Numbered from the stretch's first letter, positions 34,290 through 43,701 are shown. The stretch: 64,000 nt of DNA from Geodermatophilus ruber (GCF_900114385.1 NZ_FOSW01000003.1:434001-498000); one strand, 5' to 3'. Notes: a model not told the origin generated them from the sequence alone. Program-made: numbers and translations.

Positions 34290-34739
34290 ACCAGCGACCC
34301 CGAGCTCCGCTGGACACCCTCGGGCGCGGCGGTCGCCAGCTTCACCATCGCGTCCACCCCGCGCACCCTGGACCGCCAGACCCAGGAATGGAAGGACGGC
34401 GAGGCGCTCTTCCTGCGCTGCAGCGTGTGGCGGGAGGCAGCGGAGAACGTCGCGGAGTCGCTGACCCGAGGCTCACGGGTGATGGCACAGGGCCGCCTCA
34501 AGCAGCGCTCCTTCGAGACGAAGGAGGGCGAGAAGCGCACCGTCATCGAGTTGGAGGTCGACGAGATCGGCCCATCGCTCCGCTACGCGACGGCGACTGT
34601 CTCCAAGGCCGCCCGTTCCGGACATGGTTCCGGCGGCGGGATCGGTGCTGGAGACGGCGGCGCTGGGACCGGGCGGGGCAGCTCCCCCGATCCCTGGGCG
34701 ACGCCGGTCGGTGGCGCCAGCGAGGAGCCGCCCTTCTGA
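34251..34739 (+). CDS. ssb: Single-stranded DNA-binding protein
   Basis: 162 residues. OB-fold motifs: '[28 protein letters not shown]', '[36 protein letters not shown]' and '[23 protein letters not shown]', shown here in pieces typical of bacterial Ssb. The Gly/Ser-rich linker ends with the acidic tip 'SEEPPF', which docks partner proteins. It is not next to rpsF/rpsR, so it is a second, probably recombination-dedicated SSB. Divergent from recD2 and ending at a strong bidirectional terminator. Confidence 0.95.
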   Translation: MAGDTVITLIGNLTSDPELRWTPSGAAVASFTIASTPRTLDRQTQEWKDGEALFLRCSVWREAAENVAESLTRGSRVMAQGRLKQRSFETKEGEKRTVIELEVDEIGPSLRYATATVSKAARSGHGSGGGIGAGDGGAGTGRGSSPDPWATPVGGASEEPPF

Positions 34740-34778
34740 GCTCCACCACCGCGCACGCAGCACCCCCGTGAGAGAGGA

Positions 34779-34816
34779 GGGTCCGCCGACACGCTCACCG
34801 CCGTGTCGGCGGACCC
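34779..34816. terminator. Strong bidirectional terminator between ssb and frdD
   Basis: GGGTCCGCCGACAC (34779-34792) pairs perfectly with GTGTCGGCGGACCC (34803-34816), a 14-bp stem with a ten-base loop. It lies between the stops of ssb (34739) and frdD (34839, other strand). No U-tract, as usual in this GC range. Confidence 0.8.
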
Positions 34817-34838
34817 GTCCGGCCGCACCCACCCCTCA

Positions 34839-35195
34839 TCATCTCTGGGCGGCTGCCCAGAGCACGGCGAGCGTGGCGGCCGAGCCCACGGTCGCCGTGC
34901 CGTAGCAGAGCACCGCGACGGTCCGCTTCTTCTTGACCTGGAGCCCGTCGTACAGCGTGTACCGGAAGCGGTGCGCGCTGTGCACCAGCAGCAGCACGAA
35001 CGCGCCCAGGAGGACCACGAGGGTCAGTGGGTGTCCGGCCACGGCGAGCAGGTGCTCATGGTCCGGCGGGGTGAGCCAGCCCAGCGGGAAAGCCAGCCCG
35101 AACAGGAGAACCAGGCTCGGAAGGAGCACCGCCGCCAGCACCCCGCCGGCGCTGAACATCAACCACACGAGCGGCTCGACCCGCCGCCTGGTCAT
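34839..35195 (-). CDS. frdD: Fumarate reductase membrane subunit FrdD
   Basis: 118 residues with three hydrophobic segments ('VEPLVWLMFSAGGVLAAVLLPSLVLLFGLAF', 'LTLVVLLGAFVLLLVHSAHRFRYTLYD', 'YGTATVGSAATLAVLWA'). The His in 'LLLVHSAHRFRYTLYDGL' fits the quinone-site region of FrdD. It anchors the FrdAB catalytic dimer with FrdC. The ATG overlaps the frdC stop (ATGA). Last gene of frdABCD. Confidence 0.9.
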   Translation of the reverse strand: MTRRRVEPLVWLMFSAGGVLAAVLLPSLVLLFGLAFPLGWLTPPDHEHLLAVAGHPLTLVVLLGAFVLLLVHSAHRFRYTLYDGLQVKKKRTVAVLCYGTATVGSAATLAVLWAAAQR

Positions 35196-35581
35196 CCGGT
35201 CACCAGCCAGAACACGAACCCGGAGACCAGCGCCAGGCCGACGAACTGCCCGACGATGATCTGCCCGGCGGGCACCCTCCGGCCCCCCACCCGTACCGCC
35301 ATCGCCTGGGGCGTGAGGGTGAACCAGGTCACCGTGTGCAGCAGCACGAAGAGAAGCGCGACGACGTTCAGGACGGTCACCCACGGCGAGGAGGCCCAGT
35401 CGAGGAAGCGCTGGTAGGCCGCCTCGCCGCGGCCGACGGCGTAGACGAGGAGCAGCAGGTACACCACGAACCAGGCGATGAAGATGCTGCTCAGCTCGCG
35501 CATCACGAAGACGAAGTAGGACCGCTTCCTGATCCACCACCAGGTCGGGACAGGGCGGCGGTAGAGGCGCAGCTCGGTCAT
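35192..35581 (-). CDS. frdC: Fumarate reductase membrane subunit FrdC
   Basis: 129 residues. '[23 protein letters not shown]' is the conserved FrdC N-terminus. Three membrane segments follow ('[18 protein letters not shown]', '[19 protein letters not shown]', '[20 protein letters not shown]'). The His in 'LLHTVTWF' lies in the second segment. It has ATGA overlaps with frdB and frdD, which gives strict stoichiometry. Confidence 0.92.
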   Translation of the reverse strand: MTELRLYRRPVPTWWWIRKRSYFVFVMRELSSIFIAWFVVYLLLLVYAVGRGEAAYQRFLDWASSPWVTVLNVVALLFVLLHTVTWFTLTPQAMAVRVGGRRVPAGQIIVGQFVGLALVSGFVFWLVTG

Positions 35582-36333
35582 CGCCCGCCCCGCGGGAGCA
35601 GGAAGGCCTTCACCGTCGCCATCGCCGCCTTCAGCTTGTAGCGCTGGATGGCCGCCGCGGGATCCACGTGCTGGGGGCACACCCTCGTGCACTCGCCGAC
35701 GAAGGTGCAGCCCCAGACGCCCTCGTGCTCGATGAGCACGTCGAGCCGCTCCCGCGTCCCTTGGTCGCGGGAGTCGAGGTCGTACCGCTCGGCGAGCGCG
35801 ATGGCGGCGGGTCCGATGAACTCCGGGTCGAGCCCGTAGACGGGGCAGGCGGCGTAGCAGAGCATGCAGTTGATGCACATGCTGAACTGCTTGTAGGCGT
35901 CCAGCTCCTCGGGCGTCTGGAGGTACTCCACGTCGGGCTCCACCGTCCGGTGGTCGTCGTCCCGGATGATCCAGGGCTTGACCCGCGGGAGCTTCGCCAT
36001 GAAGTCGGACAGGTCGACCACGAGGTCGCGCACCACGGGGAAGTTCGCGAGGGGCTCGACCGTGACCGGCCCCGGTTCGTAGTCGGTCAGGAACGTGCCG
36101 CAGGTCAGCTTGGGTTCGCCGTCGACGTCCATGCCGCAGCTGCCGCAGATGCCCATCCGGCACGACCAGCGGAACGACAGGGTGGGGTCGATCTCGTTCT
36201 TGACGTGGTTGAGGCCGTCGAGGACCGTCCACTCCTTCCGGAGGGGGACGTCGTACTCCTGCCAGTGCGGCTCGGCGTCGGTGTCGGGCCGGTATCGGGA
36301 CACCTGGAGCCGGATGCTGTCCGCCATGGTCAT
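35578..36333 (-). CDS. frdB: Fumarate reductase iron-sulfur subunit FrdB
   Basis: 251 residues. [2Fe-2S] ligands are in '[21 protein letters not shown]'-type spacing (C-x4-C-x2-C, then C). The 4Fe-4S and 3Fe-4S ligands are in '[15 protein letters not shown]' and '[18 protein letters not shown]'. The spacing after CINC (C-x2-C-x2-C-x3-CP) is that of FrdB. Start ATG 36333 overlaps the frdA stop (ATGA). Confidence 0.95.
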   Translation of the reverse strand: MTMADSIRLQVSRYRPDTDAEPHWQEYDVPLRKEWTVLDGLNHVKNEIDPTLSFRWSCRMGICGSCGMDVDGEPKLTCGTFLTDYEPGPVTVEPLANFPVVRDLVVDLSDFMAKLPRVKPWIIRDDDHRTVEPDVEYLQTPEELDAYKQFSMCINCMLCYAACPVYGLDPEFIGPAAIALAERYDLDSRDQGTRERLDVLIEHEGVWGCTFVGECTRVCPQHVDPAAAIQRYKLKAAMATVKAFLLPRGGR

Positions 36334-38084
36334 CTCCCGTAGACCCGCTCGCCCGGGACCCAGCGGGTGATGGTCACCGGCATGTGCTCGATCCGCGACC
36401 TCCCGTCGGGGTTGCGGTGCACCAGCAGGTGGGTGAGGAAACGCTCGTCGTCGCGGGCGGGGAAGTCGGTGCGCTGGTGCGCCCCTCGGGACTCCTCCCG
36501 CTGCATCCCGGCCTGCAGGATGCACTCGCTGATGTCGAGCATGTTGGCCAGCTCCAAGGCGGCCAGGAGCTCGGTGTTGAACGAGCGGCTCGTGTCCGCG
36601 AGGTCGACGTCCCCGATGCGCTCCTGCAGCTCGGCGAGGGTGTCCGCGCCCTTGGCCATGGCGGGTCCCGTCCGGAAGATGCCGGCGGCCTCCTCCATCG
36701 TGGCCTGCATGTCCTCGCGCACGGCGGCGATGCTCTCGCCCCCCGGCCGCTTGCCGAGGAGGTCGCGCTCGAGGCGGCGCACCTCGTCGGTCGCCTGCGC
36801 CTCGACGACGGACGGCGTGCTGCCCGCGGCGGAGGCGTACTCCGCCGCCGCCCGCCCGGCCCGGGCGCCGAAGACCAGGCACTCGGGCAGCGAGTTGGAG
36901 CCGAGCCGGTTGGCTCCGTTGATGCTCACGCAGGCGGTTTCACCCGCGGCGTACAGGCCGCCCAGGGGGGTCGCGCCGTCGATGTCGGTGGAGACCCCGC
37001 CCATCATGTAGTGCACCACCGGGCGGACCGGGACCAGCTCGTGCACCGGGTCGATCCGCTCGTACTTGAGGCACAGCTCGCGCACGAAGGGCAGCTTCGC
37101 GTCGATGAGCGCCTCGCCGAGATGGCGCAGGTCGAGGTGGACGACGGGGCCGTAGGGCGAGTCCGCCGCGCGGCCCTTCTCGACCTCGTGCACGAACGCC
37201 TGCGACAGGCGGTCGCGGGGGCCGAGCTCCATGCTCCGGAGCTCGGGCGTCGGTGTCGGCGTGCCCAGGTCGTAGTCCTGCAGGTAGCGGTAGCCGTCCT
37301 TGTTCAGCAGCCAGCCGCCCTCGGCGCGGGCGGCCTCGGTGATGAGGATGCCGGTGAACGGCAGGCCGGTGGGGTGGTACTGCACGAACTCCATGTCCTC
37401 GAGCGGCGCGCCCGCGCGATAGGCCAGGGCCATGCCGTCGCCGGTGTTGATGTTGGCGTTCGTGGTGAACGGGAAGACCTTGCCGCAGCCGCCGGTGCAC
37501 AGGATGACGGCCTTCGCGGTGATCGCCTGGATCCGCCCGCTCATCAGTCCGATCGCCACCGCGCCGTGCACCCGGCCGTCGTCGACCAGCAGCCGGGTCA
37601 CGAACTCCTCGTCGTACCGCGTGACCTCGGCGTACCTCAACGACGTCTGGAACAGCGCGTGCAGCATGTGGAAGCCGGTCTTGTCCGCGGCGAACCAGGT
37701 GCGCTTCTTCTTCATCCCGCCGAACGCGCGGACCGCGATGCGGCCGTCCGGCTGCCGGCTCCACGGGCAGCCCCAGTGCTCGAGCTGCAGGAGCTCCCGG
37801 GGAGCTTCCCGGACGAAGGCCTCGATGGCGTTCTGGTCGCCGAGCCAGTCGCTGCCCGAGACCGTGTCGTAGCAGTGCTCGTCGAGGCTGTCGTCGTCGG
37901 CGATGACACCGGCCGCGCCGCCCTCGGCCGAGACCGTGTGGCTGCGCATCGGATAGACCTTGGACACCACGGCCACGTCGAGCCCGGGGTTGGTCTCGGC
38001 GATGGCGATGGCAGCGCGCAGGCCTGCGCCGCCTCCCCCCACGATCAGGACGTCGTGCGCGGCGCGGATGACGCTGTCACTCAC
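36330..38084 (-). CDS. frdA: Fumarate reductase flavoprotein subunit FrdA
   Basis: 584 residues. FAD motif '[19 protein letters not shown]'; covalent-flavin His in '[15 protein letters not shown]'; substrate loop '[25 protein letters not shown]'; catalytic '[12 protein letters not shown]'. The full frdABCD order, compact subunits and membrane anchors match the fumarate reductase of mycobacteria rather than aerobic SDH, which has heme-type anchors. It would reduce fumarate with menaquinol under low oxygen. GTG start with a GGAG site; it overlaps the upstream small gene by 8 bases. Confidence 0.95.
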   Translation of the reverse strand: MSDSVIRAAHDVLIVGGGGAGLRAAIAIAETNPGLDVAVVSKVYPMRSHTVSAEGGAAGVIADDDSLDEHCYDTVSGSDWLGDQNAIEAFVREAPRELLQLEHWGCPWSRQPDGRIAVRAFGGMKKKRTWFAADKTGFHMLHALFQTSLRYAEVTRYDEEFVTRLLVDDGRVHGAVAIGLMSGRIQAITAKAVILCTGGCGKVFPFTTNANINTGDGMALAYRAGAPLEDMEFVQYHPTGLPFTGILITEAARAEGGWLLNKDGYRYLQDYDLGTPTPTPELRSMELGPRDRLSQAFVHEVEKGRAADSPYGPVVHLDLRHLGEALIDAKLPFVRELCLKYERIDPVHELVPVRPVVHYMMGGVSTDIDGATPLGGLYAAGETACVSINGANRLGSNSLPECLVFGARAGRAAAEYASAAGSTPSVVEAQATDEVRRLERDLLGKRPGGESIAAVREDMQATMEEAAGIFRTGPAMAKGADTLAELQERIGDVDLADTSRSFNTELLAALELANMLDISECILQAGMQREESRGAHQRTDFPARDDERFLTHLLVHRNPDGRSRIEHMPVTITRWVPGERVYGR

Positions 38085-38304
38085 CTCGCCACTCCTCGTC
38101 GGCCAGCACCCGTCCGCTGTGGTGGACGACCATGCGGTGGCAGCTGCCGTCGTGGAACTCTTCCCTGCTGCTCCGGCACCCGCAGGAGTACCGCAGGTCC
38201 TCGGTGACCAGACCCTGCTGGTCCTCGGTCAGGTACTGCTCGCCGCCGTGCCTGTTTCCGCACGGTGCGAGCCTTGGCTCGAAAGTGGCGGCGGCTGCAC
38301 TCAC
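38077..38304 (-). CDS. Small Cys/His-rich protein leading the frd operon
   Basis: 75 residues from GTG 38304, with a GGGAGG site 7 bases upstream. It contains 'APCGNRHGG', '[29 protein letters not shown]': four Cys and several His in a zinc-ribbon-like arrangement. Its end overlaps the frdA start by 8 bases, so it is co-translated with frdABCD. No family recognised. A metal- or redox-sensing or assembly role for the Fe-S enzyme is a guess from position. Confidence 0.6.
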   Translation of the reverse strand: MSAAAATFEPRLAPCGNRHGGEQYLTEDQQGLVTEDLRYSCGCRSSREEFHDGSCHRMVVHHSGRVLADEEWRGE

Positions 38305-38391
38305 GGCCCACCTCCCTTGGCACAGGGACAGTGACCTCCGACCTCGGGAACCAGCGTGCTCCGTACCCACCGGCTTGTGAAGAGCTCCCGC

Positions 38392-39744
38392 TCACGTGGG
38401 GTGGTCACCGGCGGCGGCCCCGCGGGGCGGGGGCGCGGGACGATGCGTCTCGTACATGCGCACAGCCGCGAGAACGCCCGAGGCGGCCGTGAGCGCGGCG
38501 ACGACCCAGACGGCGGTGCGCATGCCGTAGAGGTCGGCCAGGACACCGGCCAGCAGCGCGCCGACGGCAAAGCCGCCGTCCCGCCACAGCCGGTAGATCC
38601 CCACGGATCGGGCGCGCCAGGCCGGATGGGCGACGTCGCCGATCGCGGCCAGCAGCGTGGGGTAGACCATCGCGGTGCCCGCACCGAGGGCCACGGCGGC
38701 CACCGCCCAGATCGGGAAGGTGTCGGCCATGGCGAACGTCGCCAGTGCCCCGGCCTGGAGCAGCATGCCGCCGACGATGAACGGCTTGCGGCCCCAGCGG
38801 TCCGACAGCGCGCCGGTGATCAGCTGGCCCAGGCCCCAGACGGCCGGGTAGAGCGCGGCCAGCACGCCGATGCGGCCGATCCCGAGTCCGGAGGAGGCGA
38901 ACAGGACGGGGAACAGCCCCCAGGCGAGCCCGTCGTTCAGGTTGTTGACCAGCCCGGCCTGGCTGGCCGAGGACAGCGCCGGCTCCCGGAAGCTGGTCTG
39001 GACGAACACCTGCCCGTGCGTCAGGTGCTCGTGCAGGGGGTGGTTCCGGCCGCCGGCGGGGGCCGGGTGTGTCTGCGCCTCCAGGCGGGCGTGGTCGCGC
39101 GTCTCCCGGACGACGAGGGTCGACAGGCCCAGGCCGAGCGCGGCGTAGGCGATGCCGAGGAAGAAGGGCTCGGGTCGCAGTCCGTAGGCCGCGGCGAGGT
39201 AGCCGGTGGCCAGCGCCGTGGCGGCGACGGCGAGATACCCGGCAGCCTCGTTGAGCCCCATCGCCAGGCCGCGCCGTGCGGGGCCGACGAGGTCGATCTT
39301 CATGATCACGGTGGTCGACCAGGTCAGGCCCTGGCTGATGCCGAGCAGCACGTTGGCGGCGACGATCCAGCCCCAGGACGGCGCCCAGATCAGCAACAGC
39401 GGCACCGGCACCGCGACGATCCAGCCGGTGACCAGGACGGGCTTGCGCCCGTACCGGTCCGACCAGGCGCCGGCCAGGTAGTTGGTGAGCGCCTTGGCCA
39501 GTCCGAACGCGAGGATGTAGGTGAGGACGGCGGTGTACGCGGTCAGGTCGAACGTGCGCTCGGCCAGGAGCGGAAGCACGGTGCGTTCCTGGCCGAGCAT
39601 CCCGCCGACGAGGGCGTTGACCGCGACCAGGAGCGTGAACTGGGCAGCGTTCTGCCGCAGCCCGAGACGGATCGGCCGCCCGGCCGCGGCCCTGAGGCCG
39701 GTGGCCCCCTCCCCCTCCGCCAGCGCGCTCGCGCCGGCGCTCAT
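38392..39744 (-). CDS. MFS transporter in the sulfur module
   Basis: 450 residues. 'NYLAGAWSDRYGRKPVLVTGWIV' and 'ITGALSDRWGRKPFIVGGMLL' are both copies of the family loop motif. Twelve membrane segments. The ATG at 39744 overlaps the stop of the MBL-rhodanese gene (ATGA), so it belongs to the sulfur operon and may export or import a sulfur compound such as sulfite or thiosulfate; the substrate is not shown by the sequence. Confidence 0.87.
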   Translation of the reverse strand: MSAGASALAEGEGATGLRAAAGRPIRLGLRQNAAQFTLLVAVNALVGGMLGQERTVLPLLAERTFDLTAYTAVLTYILAFGLAKALTNYLAGAWSDRYGRKPVLVTGWIVAVPVPLLLIWAPSWGWIVAANVLLGISQGLTWSTTVIMKIDLVGPARRGLAMGLNEAAGYLAVAATALATGYLAAAYGLRPEPFFLGIAYAALGLGLSTLVVRETRDHARLEAQTHPAPAGGRNHPLHEHLTHGQVFVQTSFREPALSSASQAGLVNNLNDGLAWGLFPVLFASSGLGIGRIGVLAALYPAVWGLGQLITGALSDRWGRKPFIVGGMLLQAGALATFAMADTFPIWAVAAVALGAGTAMVYPTLLAAIGDVAHPAWRARSVGIYRLWRDGGFAVGALLAGVLADLYGMRTAVWVVAALTAASGVLAAVRMYETHRPAPPPRGAAAGDHPT

Positions 39745-41120
39745 GCCCCGGACGCCAGGGGTCGTTCCGTGGCGCTCGACCAGTCCTGCGGTCCGCCGGT
39801 CAGGACGGCCAGCTGGGTCCTGCCCGCACGGGCCAGCAGGCTGGCCGCGCCCATCGCCCGCTCTCCGTGGCCGCACATGACGACCGTGGGGCGAGTCGGC
39901 AGCCCAGCCGCGCGGCCGGCGAGGGCGCCGAGCTCGACGTGCCGGGCCCCGGGCAGGTGGCCGGCCCGGAACTCGCTGTCCTGCCGGACGTCGAGGATCT
40001 CCGGGTTGCCGGTAGCGATGTCAGGCAGTTGCCCGGCGGTGACCAGCGGGATGCTGCGGGTCGCGACGCCCGCCCCGCGCCAGGCGCTCATGCCTCCGGA
40101 GAGTTCGCCGGCGAGCTGGTCGTAGCCCACCTTGCGGGCCTGCCAGGCGACCTCCGCGGGGTCCTGGTCCGGATTGCGCACGACCACCAGCGGGGTTCCG
40201 GGCGGCACCAGCCAGCCCAGCCACGTGGCGAACTGAGGGCGCAGCGGGATCGAGATGGCCCCGGGGATGTGCGCGGCCGAGAAGTCGGCCACCGGCCGGA
40301 CGTCGACGATCACGGCACCGCTGTCCCGGAGTTGCTGCACGGCAGGCGTGGGCAGTGGGGCCAGCCGGCCTGCGGCCGCGACGTCGAGGACGGCCGGCCC
40401 GCGGCGGTTGAGCTCGCTCAGCCGGGAGAAGTAGGTCGGGTAGCTGCCCAGGGAGCCCAGCAGCGCCGCGACGAACGTGTCCTCGTCGGGTGCGGCGAGC
40501 AGCGGGTTCCCGGCCCTCTCCGCCCCGATGGTCGTCGTGCGCCGGCCCCCCGCGGGCGCCGAGCAGAACGAACCCGCGCCGTGCGTGGGCCATACGACGA
40601 CGTCGTCGGGCAAGCTGGTCAGCCGCTGCAGGGACCGGTACTGCGCGCGCGTGAGCTCGTCGGTCCGTTCGGCACCGAGCAGGTCGGTCCGGGCGGCCGA
40701 CCCGACGATCAGCGAACCGCCGCTGAAGACGCCCACCGGGACCTGCCCGTCCAGGAGCAGGTACGCCAGGTGCTCGTCGGTGTGCCCGGGCGTGCCGATC
40801 GCGCGCATCCGGAGTCCGCCCAGGTCGACCTCGTCCCCGTCGTCCAGGCCGACGTGTGGGAACTCCCGGTGCCCGCGGGCGGAGGCGATCACCTGGGCGT
40901 GGTCGTCGGCGGCCAGCTGGACGGCGCCGGTGAGAAAGTCGGCGTGCAGGTGGGTGTCCACCGCGTAGGCCACCCGCACCCCCCGCTCGGCGGCGGCGGC
41001 GCGCACCGGGCGGAGATCCCGGCTGGCGTCCACCACCAGCCCCCGGCCGTCGCCGAGGTCGACCAGGTAGGCGCTGTTGCCCAGCCCGCCGTCGACCAGC
41101 GACGTCACGTCGATGCGCAC
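39741..41120 (-). CDS. Metallo-beta-lactamase fold plus two rhodanese domains (persulfide dioxygenase-like)
   Basis: 459 residues. The N-terminal 240 are a glyoxalase-II-like MBL domain with 'VDTHLHADFLTGA' (HxHxD), 'GTPGHTDEHL' and 'VWPTHGAGSF', which supply the iron ligands of persulfide dioxygenases. Two rhodanese domains follow. The first has 'VIVDVRPVADFSAAHIPGAISI' but no obvious active Cys; the second has 'ILDVRQDSEFRAGHLPGARHV' and the active-site loop 'VMCGHGERAMGA'. The GTG at 41120 follows GAGGAGG. The enzyme would oxidise glutathione- or mycothiol-type persulfide to sulfite and transfer sulfane sulfur. Same operon as the ArsR-rhodanese regulator. Confidence 0.9.
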   Translation of the reverse strand: MRIDVTSLVDGGLGNSAYLVDLGDGRGLVVDASRDLRPVRAAAAERGVRVAYAVDTHLHADFLTGAVQLAADDHAQVIASARGHREFPHVGLDDGDEVDLGGLRMRAIGTPGHTDEHLAYLLLDGQVPVGVFSGGSLIVGSAARTDLLGAERTDELTRAQYRSLQRLTSLPDDVVVWPTHGAGSFCSAPAGGRRTTTIGAERAGNPLLAAPDEDTFVAALLGSLGSYPTYFSRLSELNRRGPAVLDVAAAGRLAPLPTPAVQQLRDSGAVIVDVRPVADFSAAHIPGAISIPLRPQFATWLGWLVPPGTPLVVVRNPDQDPAEVAWQARKVGYDQLAGELSGGMSAWRGAGVATRSIPLVTAGQLPDIATGNPEILDVRQDSEFRAGHLPGARHVELGALAGRAAGLPTRPTVVMCGHGERAMGAASLLARAGRTQLAVLTGGPQDWSSATERPLASGA

Positions 41121-41152
41121 GGTCGCCTCCTCGAGGCCTCGTTCGATCCCGA

Positions 41153-41815
41153 CTAGCCGACCGCCACCGGCAGGCCGGCTCGTCTCCATTCGGGGAATCC
41201 GTCCTCCAGCCGCCGCGCCCGAAAGCCGTGCCGGCGCAGTTCCCGTACGGCCTCGTCGGCGTAGACGCAGTACGGGCCGCGGCAGTACGCCACGATCTCG
41301 GTGTCCTGCGGCAGGGTGCCGAGGTGTCGCTGCACCTCGTGGGGCGGCACGGACCGCGCGCCAGGGATGTGCCCCGCGGCGTACTCGGCCGGCGGCCGGA
41401 CGTCGAGGACGACCACCGCGCCCGCCGCGACGAGGCCGGCGAGTTCCCGCCGGTCCACGGTGCGCAGTTCGGTGCGGTCCCCCAGGTAGGCATCTGCCAG
41501 CCGGTCGATGCCGGCGACGTGGTCGACGGCGACATCGCGCAGCGCCGCCCACAGCCGGTCGACGCCCTCGCCGGCGAGCCGGTAGTGGATCCGTGTTCCT
41601 TCGCGCCGGGTGGTCACCAATCCCGCCCGGGCCAGGACCCGCAGGTGGTGGGAGGTGTTGGCCAGGCTCTGCCCGACCTCGCCGGCGAGCGCCTCGACAG
41701 ACCGCTCCCCCTGCGCGAGCACGTCCACGATCTCGGCACGCCGCCCGTTGCCCAGTGCGCGCGCCGCTTCGGAGAACGCGTCGAACAACGAGTCCTTGGC
41801 GGCCCGATCGCCCAT
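41153..41815 (-). CDS. ArsR-family regulator fused to rhodanese
   Basis: 220 residues. The first 100 are an ArsR winged helix ('AARALGNGRRAEIVDVLAQGERSVEALAGEVGQSLANTSHHLRVLARAGLV', in the usual order). The rest is a rhodanese domain with 'VVVLDVRPPAEYAAGHIPGARSV' and the active loop 'VAYCRGPYCVYADEAV', which holds two Cys five apart. Such fusions sense sulfane sulfur: persulfidation of the Cys pair releases DNA. It leads the operon ArsR-rhodanese, MBL-rhodanese, MFS, and a palindromic operator sits directly upstream. Confidence 0.92.
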   Translation of the reverse strand: MGDRAAKDSLFDAFSEAARALGNGRRAEIVDVLAQGERSVEALAGEVGQSLANTSHHLRVLARAGLVTTRREGTRIHYRLAGEGVDRLWAALRDVAVDHVAGIDRLADAYLGDRTELRTVDRRELAGLVAAGAVVVLDVRPPAEYAAGHIPGARSVPPHEVQRHLGTLPQDTEIVAYCRGPYCVYADEAVRELRRHGFRARRLEDGFPEWRRAGLPVAVG

Positions 41816-41848
41816 GAACGCGAGCGTCGCCCTCGGGTCGCCGCATTG

Positions 41849-41872
41849 TCAAGTATTCGTTTGATTACTTGA
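41849..41872. promoter_or_regulatory. ArsR-type operator in the sulfur-module promoter
   Basis: TCAAGTA (41849-41855) and TACTTGA (41866-41872) form a perfect 7-bp dyad with a ten-base AT-rich centre, an island of low GC. On the minus strand a TTGACA (-35-like) overlaps the left arm, 31 bases upstream of the regulator's ATG. The gap also serves the methanethiol oxidase gene on the plus strand. Binding by the fusion regulator is inferred from position and symmetry. Confidence 0.7.
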
Positions 41873-42033
41873 TCCACCCGTGCGACACCTCCGCCGCAGG
41901 GCGCCCCCGAAGGCTCTTCCTCAGCACCGGACCCGGCGAGAGGATGTCGGGACCCACCGGGCGTTGCGCCGGGTCGGTCCCGCGCGGCCCACCGCATCGC
42001 CGGTTCCTGCGCCGCTGTGTACGAGGGGGACCG

Positions 42034-43443
42034 ATGACGATCACCGACCCGACGTTCTACCGGAGTCCGGCCGAGGCAATCGCCGCACCACGCGAGCAGC
42101 TCGCCTACGTGGTCACCTTCGACCGGGCCGGTGTGCTCCCCGACGCGCTGGCCGTCGTCGACGTCGACGAGAACTCCGCTGCGTACGGCACCGTGGTCGG
42201 CTGGGCCGACCTGCCCACCACCGGCAACGAGCTGCATCACTTCGGCTGGAACGCCTGCTCCAGCGCGCTCATGCACGAGGGGCACGACATGGGTGAGGAC
42301 GGGCTGCAGCGCCGCTTCCTGTTGCTGCCAGGCCTGCGCAGCTCCCGCATCCACGTCTACGACACCCAGCCCGACCCGCGCTCCCCCCGGCTGCACAAGA
42401 CCGTCGAGGCGAAGGAGCTGGCGGAGCGGGCCGGCTACTCCCGCCCGCACACGCTGCACTGCGGACCGGACGGCGTCTTCCTCACCTGCCTGGGCGGAGC
42501 CGACGGGAACGACGGGCCGGGTGGAATCGCGTTGCTCGACCACACCACGTTCGACGTCCTCCGGGCCTGGGAGACCGACCGGGGGCCGCAGTACCTGGCC
42601 TACGACGCCTGGTGGCACCTCAACCAGAACACCCTGATCTCCAGCGAGTGGGGCACCCCCTCGATGATCGAGGACGGCCTGGTGCCCGAGCTGCTGCTCG
42701 GTCAGGAGTACGGACATCGCCTCCACTTCTGGGACCTCGCGGAAGGCCGGAACCTGCAGACGGTCGACCTCGGCCCCCAACACCAGATGACACTGGAACT
42801 GCGTCCCTCCCACGACCCCGAGGCCACGTGGGGGTACGTCGGCGTCGTGGTCTCCACGGCCGACCTGTCGGCCTCGGTGTGGCGGTGGCACCGCGAGGGG
42901 ACCGAGTGGCAGGTCGACGAGATCATCACGATCCCCGCCGAGCCCGCCGACCCGGCGGACCTGCCGCCGGCGCTGCAGCCGTTCGGCGCCGTGCCGCCGC
43001 TGGTCACCGACATCGACCTGTCCGTCGACGACCAGATGCTGTACGTGTCCTGCTGGGGCACCGGTGAGCTGAAGCAGTTCGACGTGTCGGATCCCGCGAG
43101 CCCACACGAGGTCGGCTCTGCGCACCTGGGCGGGATCGTCCGGCGCGCGGCGCATCCGGCCGCGCCGTCGGAGCGGTTGGCCGGCGGCCCGCAGATGGTG
43201 GAGGTCAGCCGCGACGGCCGGCGGATCTACGTCACCAACTCCCTGTACGGGGCCTGGGACGACCAGTTCTACCCCGACGGCGTCGGGGCCTGGATGGCGA
43301 AGATCGACACCGACCCGGCGGCCGGCGGGCTGGACATCGACCAGCGCTTCTTCCCACACGGCGAGGACTTCCGCGGACGGCGTGCGCACCAGGTACGCCT
43401 GCAGGGAGGGGACGCCTCCTCGGACTCCTACTGCTACCGCTGA
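42034..43443 (+). CDS. Selenium-binding protein family (SBP56) methanethiol oxidase
   Basis: 469 residues. It follows SBP56/MtoX from end to end: 'LAYVVTFDR' and 'DALAVVDVDENSAAYGTVV' at the start, 'HHFGWNACSS' (with the metal-binding His and Cys), 'PHTLHCGPDGVFLTCLGG', 'SSEWGTPSMIEDGL', 'DIDLSVDDQMLYVSCWGTGELKQF' and the closing 'HQVRLQGGDASSDSYCYR'. Bacterial members oxidise methanethiol to H2S, H2O2 and formaldehyde using copper. ATG 42034 has a GAGGGGG site. It faces the persulfide operon across a shared operator, which links H2S made here to persulfide disposal there. Confidence 0.9.
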   Translation: MTITDPTFYRSPAEAIAAPREQLAYVVTFDRAGVLPDALAVVDVDENSAAYGTVVGWADLPTTGNELHHFGWNACSSALMHEGHDMGEDGLQRRFLLLPGLRSSRIHVYDTQPDPRSPRLHKTVEAKELAERAGYSRPHTLHCGPDGVFLTCLGGADGNDGPGGIALLDHTTFDVLRAWETDRGPQYLAYDAWWHLNQNTLISSEWGTPSMIEDGLVPELLLGQEYGHRLHFWDLAEGRNLQTVDLGPQHQMTLELRPSHDPEATWGYVGVVVSTADLSASVWRWHREGTEWQVDEIITIPAEPADPADLPPALQPFGAVPPLVTDIDLSVDDQMLYVSCWGTGELKQFDVSDPASPHEVGSAHLGGIVRRAAHPAAPSERLAGGPQMVEVSRDGRRIYVTNSLYGAWDDQFYPDGVGAWMAKIDTDPAAGGLDIDQRFFPHGEDFRGRRAHQVRLQGGDASSDSYCYR

Positions 43444-43701
43444 GCCCGCCGGCGCGGCGGCAGACCTGTGCAGGAGCAGCCCCCCTCCCGCCGACTCGGT
43501 GGCGGCCCGCACAGGGAGACGTGCGCGTAGCTCTCCGGAGCAGGCCGCGCCACCGGCGTCACAACCCGCACGGCGGCGGGGGGAGGCGCGCGGTGCCGCG
43601 CCGTTCCGCGATCACGCAACCGGGTGTGCTGTGCCACGGTGCCTTCTTCCTTCCTCCGCCTCCAGCAGCGGGGCGTGCAGTTCTCCCCCGAGGGAATCCC
43701 C

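Noticed and set aside
36330..38084. Succinate dehydrogenase instead of fumarate reductase
   Set aside because: Two short FrdC/FrdD anchors with their typical motifs and the A-B-C-D order support fumarate reductase; reverse activity cannot be excluded.
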